Source: Clostridiales bacterium (lineage in GTDB: Bacteria; Bacillota; Clostridia; Oscillospirales; Acutalibacteraceae). From it: a stretch of 64,000 bases of DNA. This document shows, in pieces, positions 50,408 to 58,558 of the stretch. The notes beneath the pieces were generated by a model. That model saw only the letters and a list, made by a program, of their open reading frames with translations, made no database searches and had not been told where the DNA came from. The DNA lies in assembly GCA_019422525.1 (NCBI GenBank), contig JAHZDE010000011.1, forward strand, positions 1 through 64,000, given 5' to 3'. The stretch's first letter is position 1, and every line of letters starts with the position of its first letter. Both the position numbers and the translations under genes were made by a program.

Positions 50408-53278
50408 TCAATAAGTCTGTTGCTGTATGGGTTCCCGGTCATCCCGTTTGTGTCCCTGCGCCTGTTTTTTCTCTGCCAGCTTCCGGCGACGTTTCCGGTC
50501 GATGTGGAACGGGCTGCCGCCTGTGGCTTTCCGGTAGTCCTCCCGGAACAGGTTCTCCAGCCGGTGCAGCAGACGGGTCGCCGCAAGGAAAGCGGAAGGG
50601 TCGCGGAACGAATCCAGATGATCGAGAAAAAACTGGGCATAAATATTTCCCTGCGCGGCGGACGCCTGCAGGAACAGCACTGCTTTTTCCCTGTCACGGG
50701 GAACATCGTGACCGCAGAGATAGAGCTTGCCAAGAATATACTGGGCATACTGGTTATTCTGATCCGCTGATTCGGTAAGCCATCGGATGGCGATATCCAC
50801 ATCCTTTGGCAGATGCTCTCCGGTCAGATACAGTTTACCGAGCTGATATTCTGCATACTCGTTCTTCTGGTTTGCTGCCTGTGTGAACAGCTCCACGACC
50901 CCTGCAATATCCTGCGGTACATCCTCCCCAGCCAGATAGAGTTTGGCGAGAGCATATTTGGCATACTGGTTTCCAAGGTCAGAGGAAAATGACAGCCATT
51001 TCACGGCAGCGGTCACATCCTTTGGAATATCCTCTCCAGCCAGATAAAGCCTGCCGAGCTGGTAGGCTGCGTATTCATTTTTTTGTTCTGCTGATTGCGT
51101 GAACAGCTCCACCGCCTTTGCGATATCCCTCTGTACATATTCTCCGTCACGGTAGAGCTTGCCCAGTGCATATTGCGCCGCCGCATTGCCGCCCTCGGCT
51201 GCTTTTGTAATCCACGCCACAGCCTGTTCCGGATCGCCGCTGCCATTTTCCAGCCACAGCCTGCCGAGGGCATACTGTGCGTTGACATTCCCCAGTTTAG
51301 CGGAACGCCCCCAATAATCTGCCGCAGCGGCATCGTCTTGATCTGTACCGGTTCCGGTGTGAAACATCTGGCCGAGGCGGTATTGCAGCTTGTCATCATG
51401 GCTTCTCATCTCCAACTGCAAAAAACCGTGAAACGCCTGTATGAAATGTATATCTAACTTTTCTGTGCTTTTCTCTGTACCAATTCCGTCCCGGTACATC
51501 TTGGCCAGTTCATAATCTGCATATGGGTTGCCCTGATTGGCGGAACACTCGTAGAGATGGAGCGCCTGCTCATAGTTCTGTTCCACGCCCTGACCGCGAT
51601 AATATAATCCTGCCAATGAGTATTGCGCGTACTTGTGGTTCACATCAACTGCCTTTCTAAACCACAGAGCGGCTTTCCCATAGTCCTGCTCCGTGCCAAG
51701 ACCGGCAGCGAACATTTTCCCGATACGGTATTGCAGATAGGATCGCTGCTTTTCTTCCGCAACCTGTTCTTCATTCAGAAATGCCTCCAGTGCATTCGCA
51801 TACCATTTCTGCGCCGCATCCAGATCAATCTCTCGGCCAAGACCGTCTTTGAACATTCTGCCGAGGTCATGCATGGCAAACGCATTTCCGGATTCCGCTT
51901 CCAACAAAAACAGGCGGAAGGCTTCCGCGAAGTTTGGTTCTTGATTTTCGCCGCCATAGAAATTTTTTCCGGCTTCCTTGTACCTGTTATTCCACCACTT
52001 TTGTCCGGAGCCTCTGCCATTTCTTCTTCCTGTATATCCATCTTCCTGTCGCTCTGGCACTGCTTCTTCCTGAAATTCGGGTTCTGTTTCCGATGCTGCT
52101 TCCTGCTCCAGTCTCTCATCCCCCAGTGGTTCCGGCATCGTTTCATCCTCAAATGTAAAATGGTGACCGCCCAGCTTCAGTGCTTCGGCAATCACCATGT
52201 TTTTGATACTTTTAAATTGTGGCTGACTGGACAGCGGCGGCAGGGGAGGTGCATTCTTCTGGTAAATCTGCAGGATTTCCTTCTGCCAGTTTCCCCATAC
52301 CTGATACAGCGCATCCACCCGATTGTCCTTTGCCAGTTCATCTACAATCTCATCAATCAGGTTCTTCACATCCCGTTTGAGGTACCCGTACACTTTTTTG
52401 CCGCCCGTATTCTGCAGGCGTTCTGACAATCGCACCATCATTTGCTCTATCTCCGGGCTGACCAGGACACCGGATCGCAGCTCATCCATCAGTTCCCGCA
52501 TCACTTCGGCGGCTCCTGTTTTTAATTCCGAGCGGGCCTGATTCTGTTTTTCATAGATGTGTGCAAAATCCTGACGGAAAATATCGTGCGCCAGTTCTGA
52601 ACGCATGGCTTCGATGGATTTTTCGGTGAGATACCCATCGTTGTCCTTCGCCGAGTAGACCATAAGATGCACATGGGGATGGTGTCCCTCATTATGGAAC
52701 GCTGCATACCACCGCAGGCTGGCGCTGTCGATTTTCATATGTTTGCAGAGCATTGCCCGCTTGGATCGCAGCAGAGCCATCCACTGTTCGGCACTGTCAT
52801 AACCGAGTCTTGCCGCGTCCTCCCGCCGCAGGGATACAACGTGTGTCCAGACCGGGCCTTTGTGGTTGATTACCTCATTCTGTACCTTCGCCAGCACCAC
52901 AGGCTGACCCGCGTCCGTGAACAGACCATGCTCGCCGACACGCTCCACGCGTGGACGGTTTGCAATGTAGTCCACATAGTTTTCCCGCTTGGCTACAAGG
53001 TCGAGGTTCTGCTCCAGCGCACAGGAGATCAGTTCCGAGGCATTTCCTATGGTGGGGTGTAAAAGAAAATCCGCGTACTCCAGCATTTCTTTTGCTGCCG
53101 GAATATCGCGGACAATCTGGCGGATCAAATTTTTCTGATTTCCTGTAGCTGGGAGGAGGAGCTTACTCTCATCCGCCTTTTCCACACCCTCGCGGGTTCC
53201 GATGTAACGGACGTAATTTTCAAGCTGGGCGGGCGGCGCATCCCGCAGATACCGGGAAGTAAATATGATTTTGGGCAT
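50408..53278 (-). CDS. MobP-type relaxase with Sel1 repeat tail
   Basis: 956 residues. The N-terminal third is a MobP-type relaxase: HVVSLRREDAARLGY and the metal-binding NEGHHPHVHLMVY motif. From about residue 440 to 905 there are about eleven Sel1-type (TPR-like) repeats such as AQYALGKLYRDGEYV and AAYQLGRLYLAGEDI. The relaxase nicks oriT and pilots the strand; the repeats probably mediate protein contacts. A basic tail (KRRRKLAEKKQ) ends the protein. Confidence 0.93.
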   Translation of the reverse strand: MPKIIFTSRYLRDAPPAQLENYVRYIGTREGVEKADESKLLLPATGNQKNLIRQIVRDIPAAKEMLEYADFLLHPTIGNASELISCALEQNLDLVAKRENYVDYIANRPRVERVGEHGLFTDAGQPVVLAKVQNEVINHKGPVWTHVVSLRREDAARLGYDSAEQWMALLRSKRAMLCKHMKIDSASLRWYAAFHNEGHHPHVHLMVYSAKDNDGYLTEKSIEAMRSELAHDIFRQDFAHIYEKQNQARSELKTGAAEVMRELMDELRSGVLVSPEIEQMMVRLSERLQNTGGKKVYGYLKRDVKNLIDEIVDELAKDNRVDALYQVWGNWQKEILQIYQKNAPPLPPLSSQPQFKSIKNMVIAEALKLGGHHFTFEDETMPEPLGDERLEQEAASETEPEFQEEAVPERQEDGYTGRRNGRGSGQKWWNNRYKEAGKNFYGGENQEPNFAEAFRLFLLEAESGNAFAMHDLGRMFKDGLGREIDLDAAQKWYANALEAFLNEEQVAEEKQRSYLQYRIGKMFAAGLGTEQDYGKAALWFRKAVDVNHKYAQYSLAGLYYRGQGVEQNYEQALHLYECSANQGNPYADYELAKMYRDGIGTEKSTEKLDIHFIQAFHGFLQLEMRSHDDKLQYRLGQMFHTGTGTDQDDAAAADYWGRSAKLGNVNAQYALGRLWLENGSGDPEQAVAWITKAAEGGNAAAQYALGKLYRDGEYVQRDIAKAVELFTQSAEQKNEYAAYQLGRLYLAGEDIPKDVTAAVKWLSFSSDLGNQYAKYALAKLYLAGEDVPQDIAGVVELFTQAANQKNEYAEYQLGKLYLTGEHLPKDVDIAIRWLTESADQNNQYAQYILGKLYLCGHDVPRDREKAVLFLQASAAQGNIYAQFFLDHLDSFRDPSAFLAATRLLHRLENLFREDYRKATGGSPFHIDRKRRRKLAEKKQAQGHKRDDREPIQQQTY

Positions 53279-53309
53279 GACAGGATTCCTTTCCGTGCTG
53301 TTAAGAGTA

Positions 53310-53338
53310 TTGCTGTTTTCCTGTTCCGGTGATAAAAT
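53310..53338 (+). promoter_or_regulatory. Promoter of the flavin reductase gene
   Basis: TTGCTG (53310-53315), 17 bases, TAAAAT (53333-53338), about 45 bases before the TTG start. Confidence 0.6.
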
Positions 53339-53382
53339 AAACCTGTGCAGTTCATAATGAAAATAATAAGGAGGCAGTTATC

Positions 53383-53943
53383 TTGAGAAAAAATTTTGGA
53401 GCAAAGCCTTATACCTATCCGCAGCCGGTACTGATCATCGCCTCCTATGACGAGAACGGTACCGCCGACGCCATGAATGCCGCATGGGGCGGCATCAGCG
53501 AAAGCACCGAGATCTCCATGTGCTTAAGCGCCGGACATAAAACGGTAAAGAACATTCTGGCACGTCAGGCGTTCACGGTAAGTATGGCCGACGCCGCCCA
53601 TGTGGTGGAATGTGATTATGTTGGAATCGTATCGGCCAACGATGTGCCTGACAAGCTGGCGAAAGCAGGTTTCCACACCACAAAATCCGAATTCGTGGAC
53701 GCGCCGCTGATTGACGAGCTGCCGATGGTGCTGGAATGCAGACTAATCAGCTATGACGAAGAGTCCTGCCGTCTGGTAGGTGAGATCGTCAACGTCAGCG
53801 CGGATGAACGCATACTAAACGCAAACGGGAAAATCGATCCGGATAAACTGGAGCCGATCACTTTCGACCCGGTTAATAACACTTACCTGAAGCTGGGCGA
53901 AAAGGTTGGCAACGCATTCAAGGACGGTATGAAACTGAAATAG
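53383..53943 (+). CDS. Flavin reductase-like protein
   Basis: 186 residues of the flavin reductase-like/FMN-binding split-barrel family (PVLIIASYDENGTADAMNAA, MCLSAGHKTVKNI). TTG start with AGGAGG upstream. It is the only plus-strand gene among the transfer genes here, with its own promoter and terminator, so it is an independent passenger. It may supply reduced flavin, as do the flavodoxins in the cargo. Confidence 0.9.
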   Translation: MRKNFGAKPYTYPQPVLIIASYDENGTADAMNAAWGGISESTEISMCLSAGHKTVKNILARQAFTVSMADAAHVVECDYVGIVSANDVPDKLAKAGFHTTKSEFVDAPLIDELPMVLECRLISYDEESCRLVGEIVNVSADERILNANGKIDPDKLEPITFDPVNNTYLKLGEKVGNAFKDGMKLK

Positions 53944-53954
53944 GCAAAACGCAG

Positions 53955-53996
53955 CAAGGCCCCTGAGCCATGAAAAGTTCAGGAGCCTTGTTTTTT
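53955..53996 (+). terminator. Intrinsic terminator after the flavin reductase
   Basis: CAAGGC-CCTGA pairs with TCAGG-GCCTTG (one mismatch) followed by TTTTTT. Confidence 0.85.
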
Positions 53997-54004
53997 CTAT
54001 GCCG

Positions 54005-54292
54005 TTACAGTGCGCCCAGCTTTTTCAGCAGTTCCACACAGTCCTTTGCGCCCTGCACATAGAGATGCCTGCACTCGTGGTCGGCAATCAGGCTGTTCTT
54101 CACATGATAATTCTCCAGTGCCTGACGATCCTCCGGTGAAAGTTTATCGAGTATCTTCTGGCGCTGCAGGGACAGTTCACCCAGTTCCCTGTACCTTTGG
54201 CTTTCTTCTTCATCACAGCCTTTTCTGTACTCCATCACGGCACGTTCTGTCATCTCGGTGATGACCATTTCAAAAATTTCATTCTTGTCCAT
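54005..54292 (-). CDS. Small helical ICE protein (DUF6809-like)
   Basis: 95 residues, helical and charged (LSPEDRQALENY, CRHLYVQGAKDCVELLKKLG). The C-terminal pattern of an aromatic, a GxKD and LLK resembles the protein at 55542-55817, so the two are distant paralogues. Conserved in gut ICEs; function unknown. Confidence 0.75.
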   Translation of the reverse strand: MDKNEIFEMVITEMTERAVMEYRKGCDEEESQRYRELGELSLQRQKILDKLSPEDRQALENYHVKNSLIADHECRHLYVQGAKDCVELLKKLGAL

Positions 54293-54376
54293 TGAGAATA
54301 CTCCTTTTTTTCACACACCATAAACGAATGCGGTGTGACAGTCCATATCCAAACCCAACAAATCATTTCTCACTTT

Positions 54377-54790
54377 TTAGGTTTCGCGTTTTTGATATTT
54401 GTATGCACTTTCAAAATCGACCGCTCCGTTGATGCGTCTGACTTCCTCCAGACATTTTAAGTGTAACTTCCGCAGAGCTTCCTCGTCAACATCATGTGTG
54501 TAGGCGATCACCTGTGACAGCTTACTCAGCTCCACAGCAATTTTAAATTCCATCCGGGCAATCCGGTTCTCACTGTCCTGCACGGTTCCCGTCATCACGG
54601 AGGAGAGGGATTGCAAAAGGTAATCCTCCGCTTTCTGCGAAGTGAGGAAACCAAGATAAAATCGCAGCGCATCTTCAATCAGTTCGGTGCGGTTCTGCAC
54701 GGTGGAATCCCGGATATAGACATCCGCAAGCTCCAGAAGCTCCGTATTGACCCGGATGGAAAATTTGGTCTTGTCGGCATTTCCGCTCAT
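54377..54790 (-). CDS. Ribbon-helix-helix relaxosome-type accessory protein
   Basis: 137 residues. KFSIRVNTELLELADVYI and NRTELIEDALRFYL give an RHH/Arc-like N-terminus followed by helices. The ATG at 54790 has a purine-rich RBS. It lies beside the candidate oriT region, as relaxosome accessory proteins often do. Confidence 0.75.
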   Translation of the reverse strand: MSGNADKTKFSIRVNTELLELADVYIRDSTVQNRTELIEDALRFYLGFLTSQKAEDYLLQSLSSVMTGTVQDSENRIARMEFKIAVELSKLSQVIAYTHDVDEEALRKLHLKCLEEVRRINGAVDFESAYKYQKRET

Positions 54791-55190
54791 AAGTCGCCCC
54801 CTTCCTGATGGTATTTTGTCAAGCCACCTGTTTTCTCTCCCTGTACCGGCTGTTTCCCGGTGACAAGCCACCCGTTTTGGAGAAACAGATATTTCCGGGT
54901 GGTAGGAGGTATTCCCGACCGGCTTTGCCGGACGGTGTTTTCCGGGCGAGGGGGCTTTTCAAAGCCACCCGCCCTTTAACCTGCACACGTTTCGACCCTG
55001 CCATTTCTCTCTGGAAACCAGCCGTTACAGGCTTTCCCGGCTCTTTTCCGGAAGATGCGGCCACACTGCCCCAACGCTGGCAAAACCCGCCGCAGGGGTA
55101 CACGGATGCCGCCCTGCCCCGGAAAAGCCCACACAAAGCCTCACAGGGGCGGACACGGGGGAACGGGCGGTTTTCGTCCCGCCGCATGAC
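54791..55190. promoter_or_regulatory. Non-coding GC-rich region, candidate oriT
   Basis: About 400 bases without a supported gene. Three direct repeats of an AAGCCACC core occur (about 54821, 54865 and 54962), two followed by YGTTTT. Hairpins include CCGGCTTTGCCGG near 54919. Its place between an RHH gene and other small mobility genes suggests oriT, but no known nick sequence was recognised. Confidence 0.35.
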
Positions 55191-55454
55191 TTATACGCCG
55201 CCTTCCTGTGCTGTACTCTCCACGAAACGGGCAGCCGGTCTGGCCGGACGGCGGGGGCGTTCTCTGGCGGCTCCGTCGCGGGAAACCTTATCATCGATGT
55301 ACTCACGGGTGGCCTGCGGCACATATTTCTCATAGAGCTTTTGAACCGTTTCGTTCAATTCCTCCTGCAGATTAGCGTCCCGTTTCCCCATATGGAAGGT
55401 CAGGGCATCCAGCTTTTCCGTATTGAACGAGAGGGTCAGCGTTGTGTTTTTCAT
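55191..55454 (-). CDS. Small ICE protein (DUF6103-like)
   Basis: 87 residues. MKNTTLTLSFNTEKLDALTF start and a central ELNETVQKLYEKYVPQATRE match a small family I associate with DUF6103, found in gut ICEs. RHH-like first strand and helices suggest DNA binding. Basic tail. Confidence 0.75.
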   Translation of the reverse strand: MKNTTLTLSFNTEKLDALTFHMGKRDANLQEELNETVQKLYEKYVPQATREYIDDKVSRDGAARERPRRPARPAARFVESTAQEGGV

Positions 55455-55541
55455 GAGAGAATCCTCCTTATCTGCATCTATATTTTTATGGGAACAGCAA
55501 CAGCCGCCAATCCTCTGGCGGTCTGCCGCTGGTTTGTCTTT

Positions 55542-55817
55542 CTACGAAAGCTGCTTAAACAGCTTAACGCCATCTTTCAGACCTTCCAGATAGAGGGCGG
55601 CGCACTCATCTTCTGCCGCCACCATGCCATCTGTCAGGTGATTGTCCAGCCAGTCCCGTTCTTCTTCCGGCAGGGAACGCAGGATTTCATCCATCCGCTC
55701 CACATTCTTCTTCGTTCTATCCAGCCAGTCCTGCCCCTGTCCTCTGGCAAACCGTTCCCGGATATTCCGAATGCGCTCAGCCAGAAGTTCCCTTGCCATC
55801 TCATCCAGTCCTTCCAT
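55542..55817 (-). CDS. Small helical ICE protein (DUF6809-like), second copy
   Basis: 91 residues with LPEEERDWLDNHLTDG and ALYLEGLKDGVKLFKQL, similar to 54005-54292. ATG at 55817 has AGGAGG upstream. Function unknown. Confidence 0.75.
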   Translation of the reverse strand: MEGLDEMARELLAERIRNIRERFARGQGQDWLDRTKKNVERMDEILRSLPEEERDWLDNHLTDGMVAAEDECAALYLEGLKDGVKLFKQLS

Positions 55818-55890
55818 CGCTTCCACCTCCTTTCCACCACCGAACATACTACACAAGCGGCCGCAAGTCGATACCACAATGTACTAAAAA

Positions 55891-56907
55891 TCAATCAGCA
55901 GGAAGCCTTCCTATGGCGAAAAAATGCTGCCGCCAGTAGTTGCTGTCGATGTCCGCGTACTGGATTGGGGAACCGCAGTGAATCATTTGATTCCCGCCAG
56001 TATAGATTCCAACGTGGCTTACCGGTCCGGAGCTGGCGTAGGTCTTAGTAAAGAAAATCAAATCCCCCGGCCGGGCTTCGTCCCTTGGAACGATGGCGCA
56101 CTGGTTGTAGATGCCCATGGCAGTGGCGCGGGGCAGGTTGTAAACACCGGACCGGGTATAGACCCAACACACAAACCCGGAGCAGTCAAAGGAGGTCTGC
56201 GGCGTGGAACCGCCCCACACATAGGGGTATCCAAGGTATTTTTCTGCTTCCGCAATCAGCGCGGCATAGCTGCCATCGCCCATGGCCGCTCCGGGCGGCA
56301 GCCCATGCTCCGGCGAAACCTGCCCGCATTTTGCCAGCACATAGATGCGGCTGGCATTGGACCTATTCTCCGGGGTAATGGCCATTCCCAGTTCTGCGGC
56401 CAGGTTTTCGTACACCGTTTCCATGTCCGCGATGGGGACGGCCACAGTGTAGGGTTCGCCGTCCCCGTCCTCCCGTTCCTCATAGGTAACGAAGCAGTCG
56501 GCGAACCGGCGATGGTCCCCGCCGTTCATTCCGGACTGGTCCGCGCCGAAGAACAGAGAGTAAAAAATAGCTTTTACCTCATAGGCGTCCACCGTCCCAT
56601 CCTCCGCCATGCCGTTGATTTCTGACAGGGCGGCGTCCAGAGTGGTAAAGCTCTCCCGCATCTTTTCAATGTACATTCGGTAATCAGCGGGGAGCTGGGA
56701 AGATAAATAGCCGCCGTGGAATGCAAGATCCACAGCGGCATTGTTGTGGCTGGCCGTACCGGATAAGGCGCTTAACATGACCACGATGATTAAAATAAAC
56801 GGGGTCAGCACGGCGGCCGCCACCGAGGCGATGGCTGTCCATGTACGCTTATCCGATGCCAGGAAAAGGGCGGCTTTCGCCGCCAGCACAGCACCAGGCG
56901 ATGCCAT
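55891..56907 (-). CDS. NlpC/P60 cell-wall hydrolase of the conjugation system
   Basis: 338 residues. A basic N-terminus and one membrane segment (AVLTPFILIIVVMLSAL), a central region, and a C-terminal NlpC/P60 domain with catalytic Cys in SFDCSGFVCW, His in VSHVGIYTGG and MIHCGSP. It should open peptidoglycan for the transfer channel. The central part could hold a lysozyme-like domain as in CwlT-type proteins, but I do not see it clearly. Confidence 0.9.
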   Translation of the reverse strand: MASPGAVLAAKAALFLASDKRTWTAIASVAAAVLTPFILIIVVMLSALSGTASHNNAAVDLAFHGGYLSSQLPADYRMYIEKMRESFTTLDAALSEINGMAEDGTVDAYEVKAIFYSLFFGADQSGMNGGDHRRFADCFVTYEEREDGDGEPYTVAVPIADMETVYENLAAELGMAITPENRSNASRIYVLAKCGQVSPEHGLPPGAAMGDGSYAALIAEAEKYLGYPYVWGGSTPQTSFDCSGFVCWVYTRSGVYNLPRATAMGIYNQCAIVPRDEARPGDLIFFTKTYASSGPVSHVGIYTGGNQMIHCGSPIQYADIDSNYWRQHFFAIGRLPAD

Positions 56908-56961
56908 AGGCGATTCCTCCTTTCGGACACAGGGCTGGTAAGCCCCCGTCCGGGAGGCTTA

Positions 56962-57510
56962 TCACTTTGCCCTGTCTGTTAAATTATCTCTGGTAATCTC
57001 CAGTGTTTTCGGGTGAATGACCGTGATATATCTGCCCAATTCCTCAGCATAGCGGACGGTCCGGCCTGCGCTGCTGCGGGCGGCTCCGTCCCAGACTGCC
57101 AGCACATAGCCGCTGTTCTCCACCATATAGCGGTTCCGTTTGCCCATGCAGTCCCTGGTGTATACGCCCTGAAGCTGGTTCTCCTTATCGCTGGCGGCAA
57201 TGATGTCAAAGTACCGCTCTCTCTGGGGAATCGTCCAGTTCGCTGCCTGTTCTTCATAGGGAATGGCACACTCCAGCGTCACCTGCGGCTGGGTTTTCTT
57301 CAGTTCCAGCACCAGCTCTGCACAGATTTGGTCAATGCCAAGAGCCATGCCCGTAATAAAGTTGACAAAGCCCTTTTCCGTCGCCAGCCACAGGATTTCC
57401 TGCCGGAGCCGTTCTTTCAGCCGCACACAATCCGGGTGCTGCTCGTCAAATTGAAAGGTCAGCCGCTGGGGGCGGTGTCCGGTAAAACAACAGGTCTTGC
57501 TGATATCCAT
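56962..57510 (-). CDS. SLOG family protein (DUF1273/YpsA-like)
   Basis: 182 residues. CCFTGHRPQRL start and FITGMALGIDQICAELV are typical of the DUF1273/YpsA group of the SLOG (nucleotide-binding) superfamily. First gene of a minus-strand transcript whose promoter lies just upstream. Role in ICE biology unknown; SLOG proteins often sense or make nucleotide-derived ligands. Confidence 0.88.
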   Translation of the reverse strand: MDISKTCCFTGHRPQRLTFQFDEQHPDCVRLKERLRQEILWLATEKGFVNFITGMALGIDQICAELVLELKKTQPQVTLECAIPYEEQAANWTIPQRERYFDIIAASDKENQLQGVYTRDCMGKRNRYMVENSGYVLAVWDGAARSSAGRTVRYAEELGRYITVIHPKTLEITRDNLTDRAK

Positions 57511-57546
57511 TTTTCGAGTCCTCCTTTGCCTCTTTTGCTGGTGCTA

Positions 57547-57575
57547 ATTATACTCTTTAGAGGTAATTTGTTCAA
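57547..57575 (-). promoter_or_regulatory. Sigma-70 promoter reading into the SLOG gene
   Basis: Minus strand TTGAAC (57575-57570), 17 bases, TATAAT (57552-57547). A near-consensus promoter, divergent from the XRE gene. Confidence 0.75.
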
Positions 57576-57588
57576 CTCATTTGCTGAT

Positions 57589-57615
57589 GTTTAACTTCAA
57601 TAGAGTGGGTTAAAC
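57589..57615. promoter_or_regulatory. Candidate operator of the XRE regulator
   Basis: Inverted repeat GTTTAAC (57589-57595) and GTTAAAC (57609-57615) in the divergent region next to the XRE gene, a likely autoregulatory site. Confidence 0.5.
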
Positions 57616-57646
57616 TATCTTTATTGAGGACAAAGGCGGTGAGAAC

Positions 57647-57982
57647 ATGAAAAAAGACTTTGATTCTGCCATTGGGCAGCGTATCCGTGAAAAACGGGAG
57701 GCTCTTGGTTACAGCCGGGAGTATGTGGCGGAGCAGGCGGAGATGTCCCCATCGTTTCTTGCTGATGTGGAACTGGGCGTCAAAGGGTTTTCCGCTTCCA
57801 CGCTCATAAAGCTCTGTAGGACGCTGGGGCTTTCCGCAGATTATATTCTGTTCGGAAGCCAATCCACATTTGATTTTTTCAAAGCCGCCGAACTGCTTTC
57901 CGGGCTTGACCCGAAGTATCTTCCCCTGGTGGAAGATTTATTGGCAGCTTACACAAAATCCATACGACTGTCCAACAAGTAG
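57647..57982 (+). CDS. XRE-family regulator in the transfer module
   Basis: 111 residues. HTH in ALGYSREYVAEQAEMSPSFL, followed by a helical tail. Plus-strand, divergent from the SLOG gene across a short region with a strong promoter and an inverted repeat. Probably controls transfer genes. Confidence 0.88.
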   Translation: MKKDFDSAIGQRIREKREALGYSREYVAEQAEMSPSFLADVELGVKGFSASTLIKLCRTLGLSADYILFGSQSTFDFFKAAELLSGLDPKYLPLVEDLLAAYTKSIRLSNK

Positions 57983-58005
57983 GCCGCATCCGGAACGATG
58001 CGGTT

Positions 58006-58527
58006 TTATTTTTGATGCATCCAGCCGCCCAGGCCAAACAGCGTCTGCTGGCCGTCCCCGCCGTGCTGCGCCTGCGAGAGCGCAAGCTCATAGGCGCGGT
58101 CGATGGCATCGGATAAGATATCCGTATCAAAGCCTGCCGACTCATAGCCCTGTAAAATCACATCGGCGTAATAGTCCGAGGGGATACCGAACTCATGGCC
58201 GGGCGTCATGACATAGACCATGGCCGACACCCTCTGACCGTCCAGCTCCACCTCCATCATCTGCTTCTCATAAAGGCGGGGGTACCCCTCATAGCGGTCG
58301 AGCGAAGCCTCGTCTGCCGGATGGATTTTCCATAACAGCACGGGCACGGAGCCGCCCTCCCTGGGCTCCACCGTAGCCACCGCGCCCCGGCGTCCTCCCC
58401 GGAACAGCAGCTCATAATCCTTCAGTTCACTCTTTCCCGCCACCTCCGCGGTGGGGCAGCGGACTGCCATCTGCGGCAGGTTCAGGTTGCTGCCATAGGC
58501 GATATACAGCGTTGGTTTTCTGCTCAT
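58006..58527 (-). CDS. Gamma-glutamylcyclotransferase-like (AIG2) protein
   Basis: 173 residues. YIAYGSNL is the substrate-binding loop and the catalytic Glu is in DRYEGYP, typical of the GGCT/AIG2 family. The start at 58527 has GGAG upstream. It pairs with the amidoligase encoded just upstream in the same orientation; such pairs are known from comparative genomics and suggest making and cleaving a gamma-glutamyl-type amide. Confidence 0.88.
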   Translation of the reverse strand: MSRKPTLYIAYGSNLNLPQMAVRCPTAEVAGKSELKDYELLFRGGRRGAVATVEPREGGSVPVLLWKIHPADEASLDRYEGYPRLYEKQMMEVELDGQRVSAMVYVMTPGHEFGIPSDYYADVILQGYESAGFDTDILSDAIDRAYELALSQAQHGGDGQQTLFGLGGWMHQK

Positions 58528-58558
58528 CTTGTTCTCCTTCCTCATGCATAATGCAGGG

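Noticed and set aside
54808..55335. A 175-codon plus-strand frame over the GC-rich gap
   Set aside because: Low-complexity translation, no RBS, and it overlaps the DUF6103-like gene; the gap is better read as non-coding.
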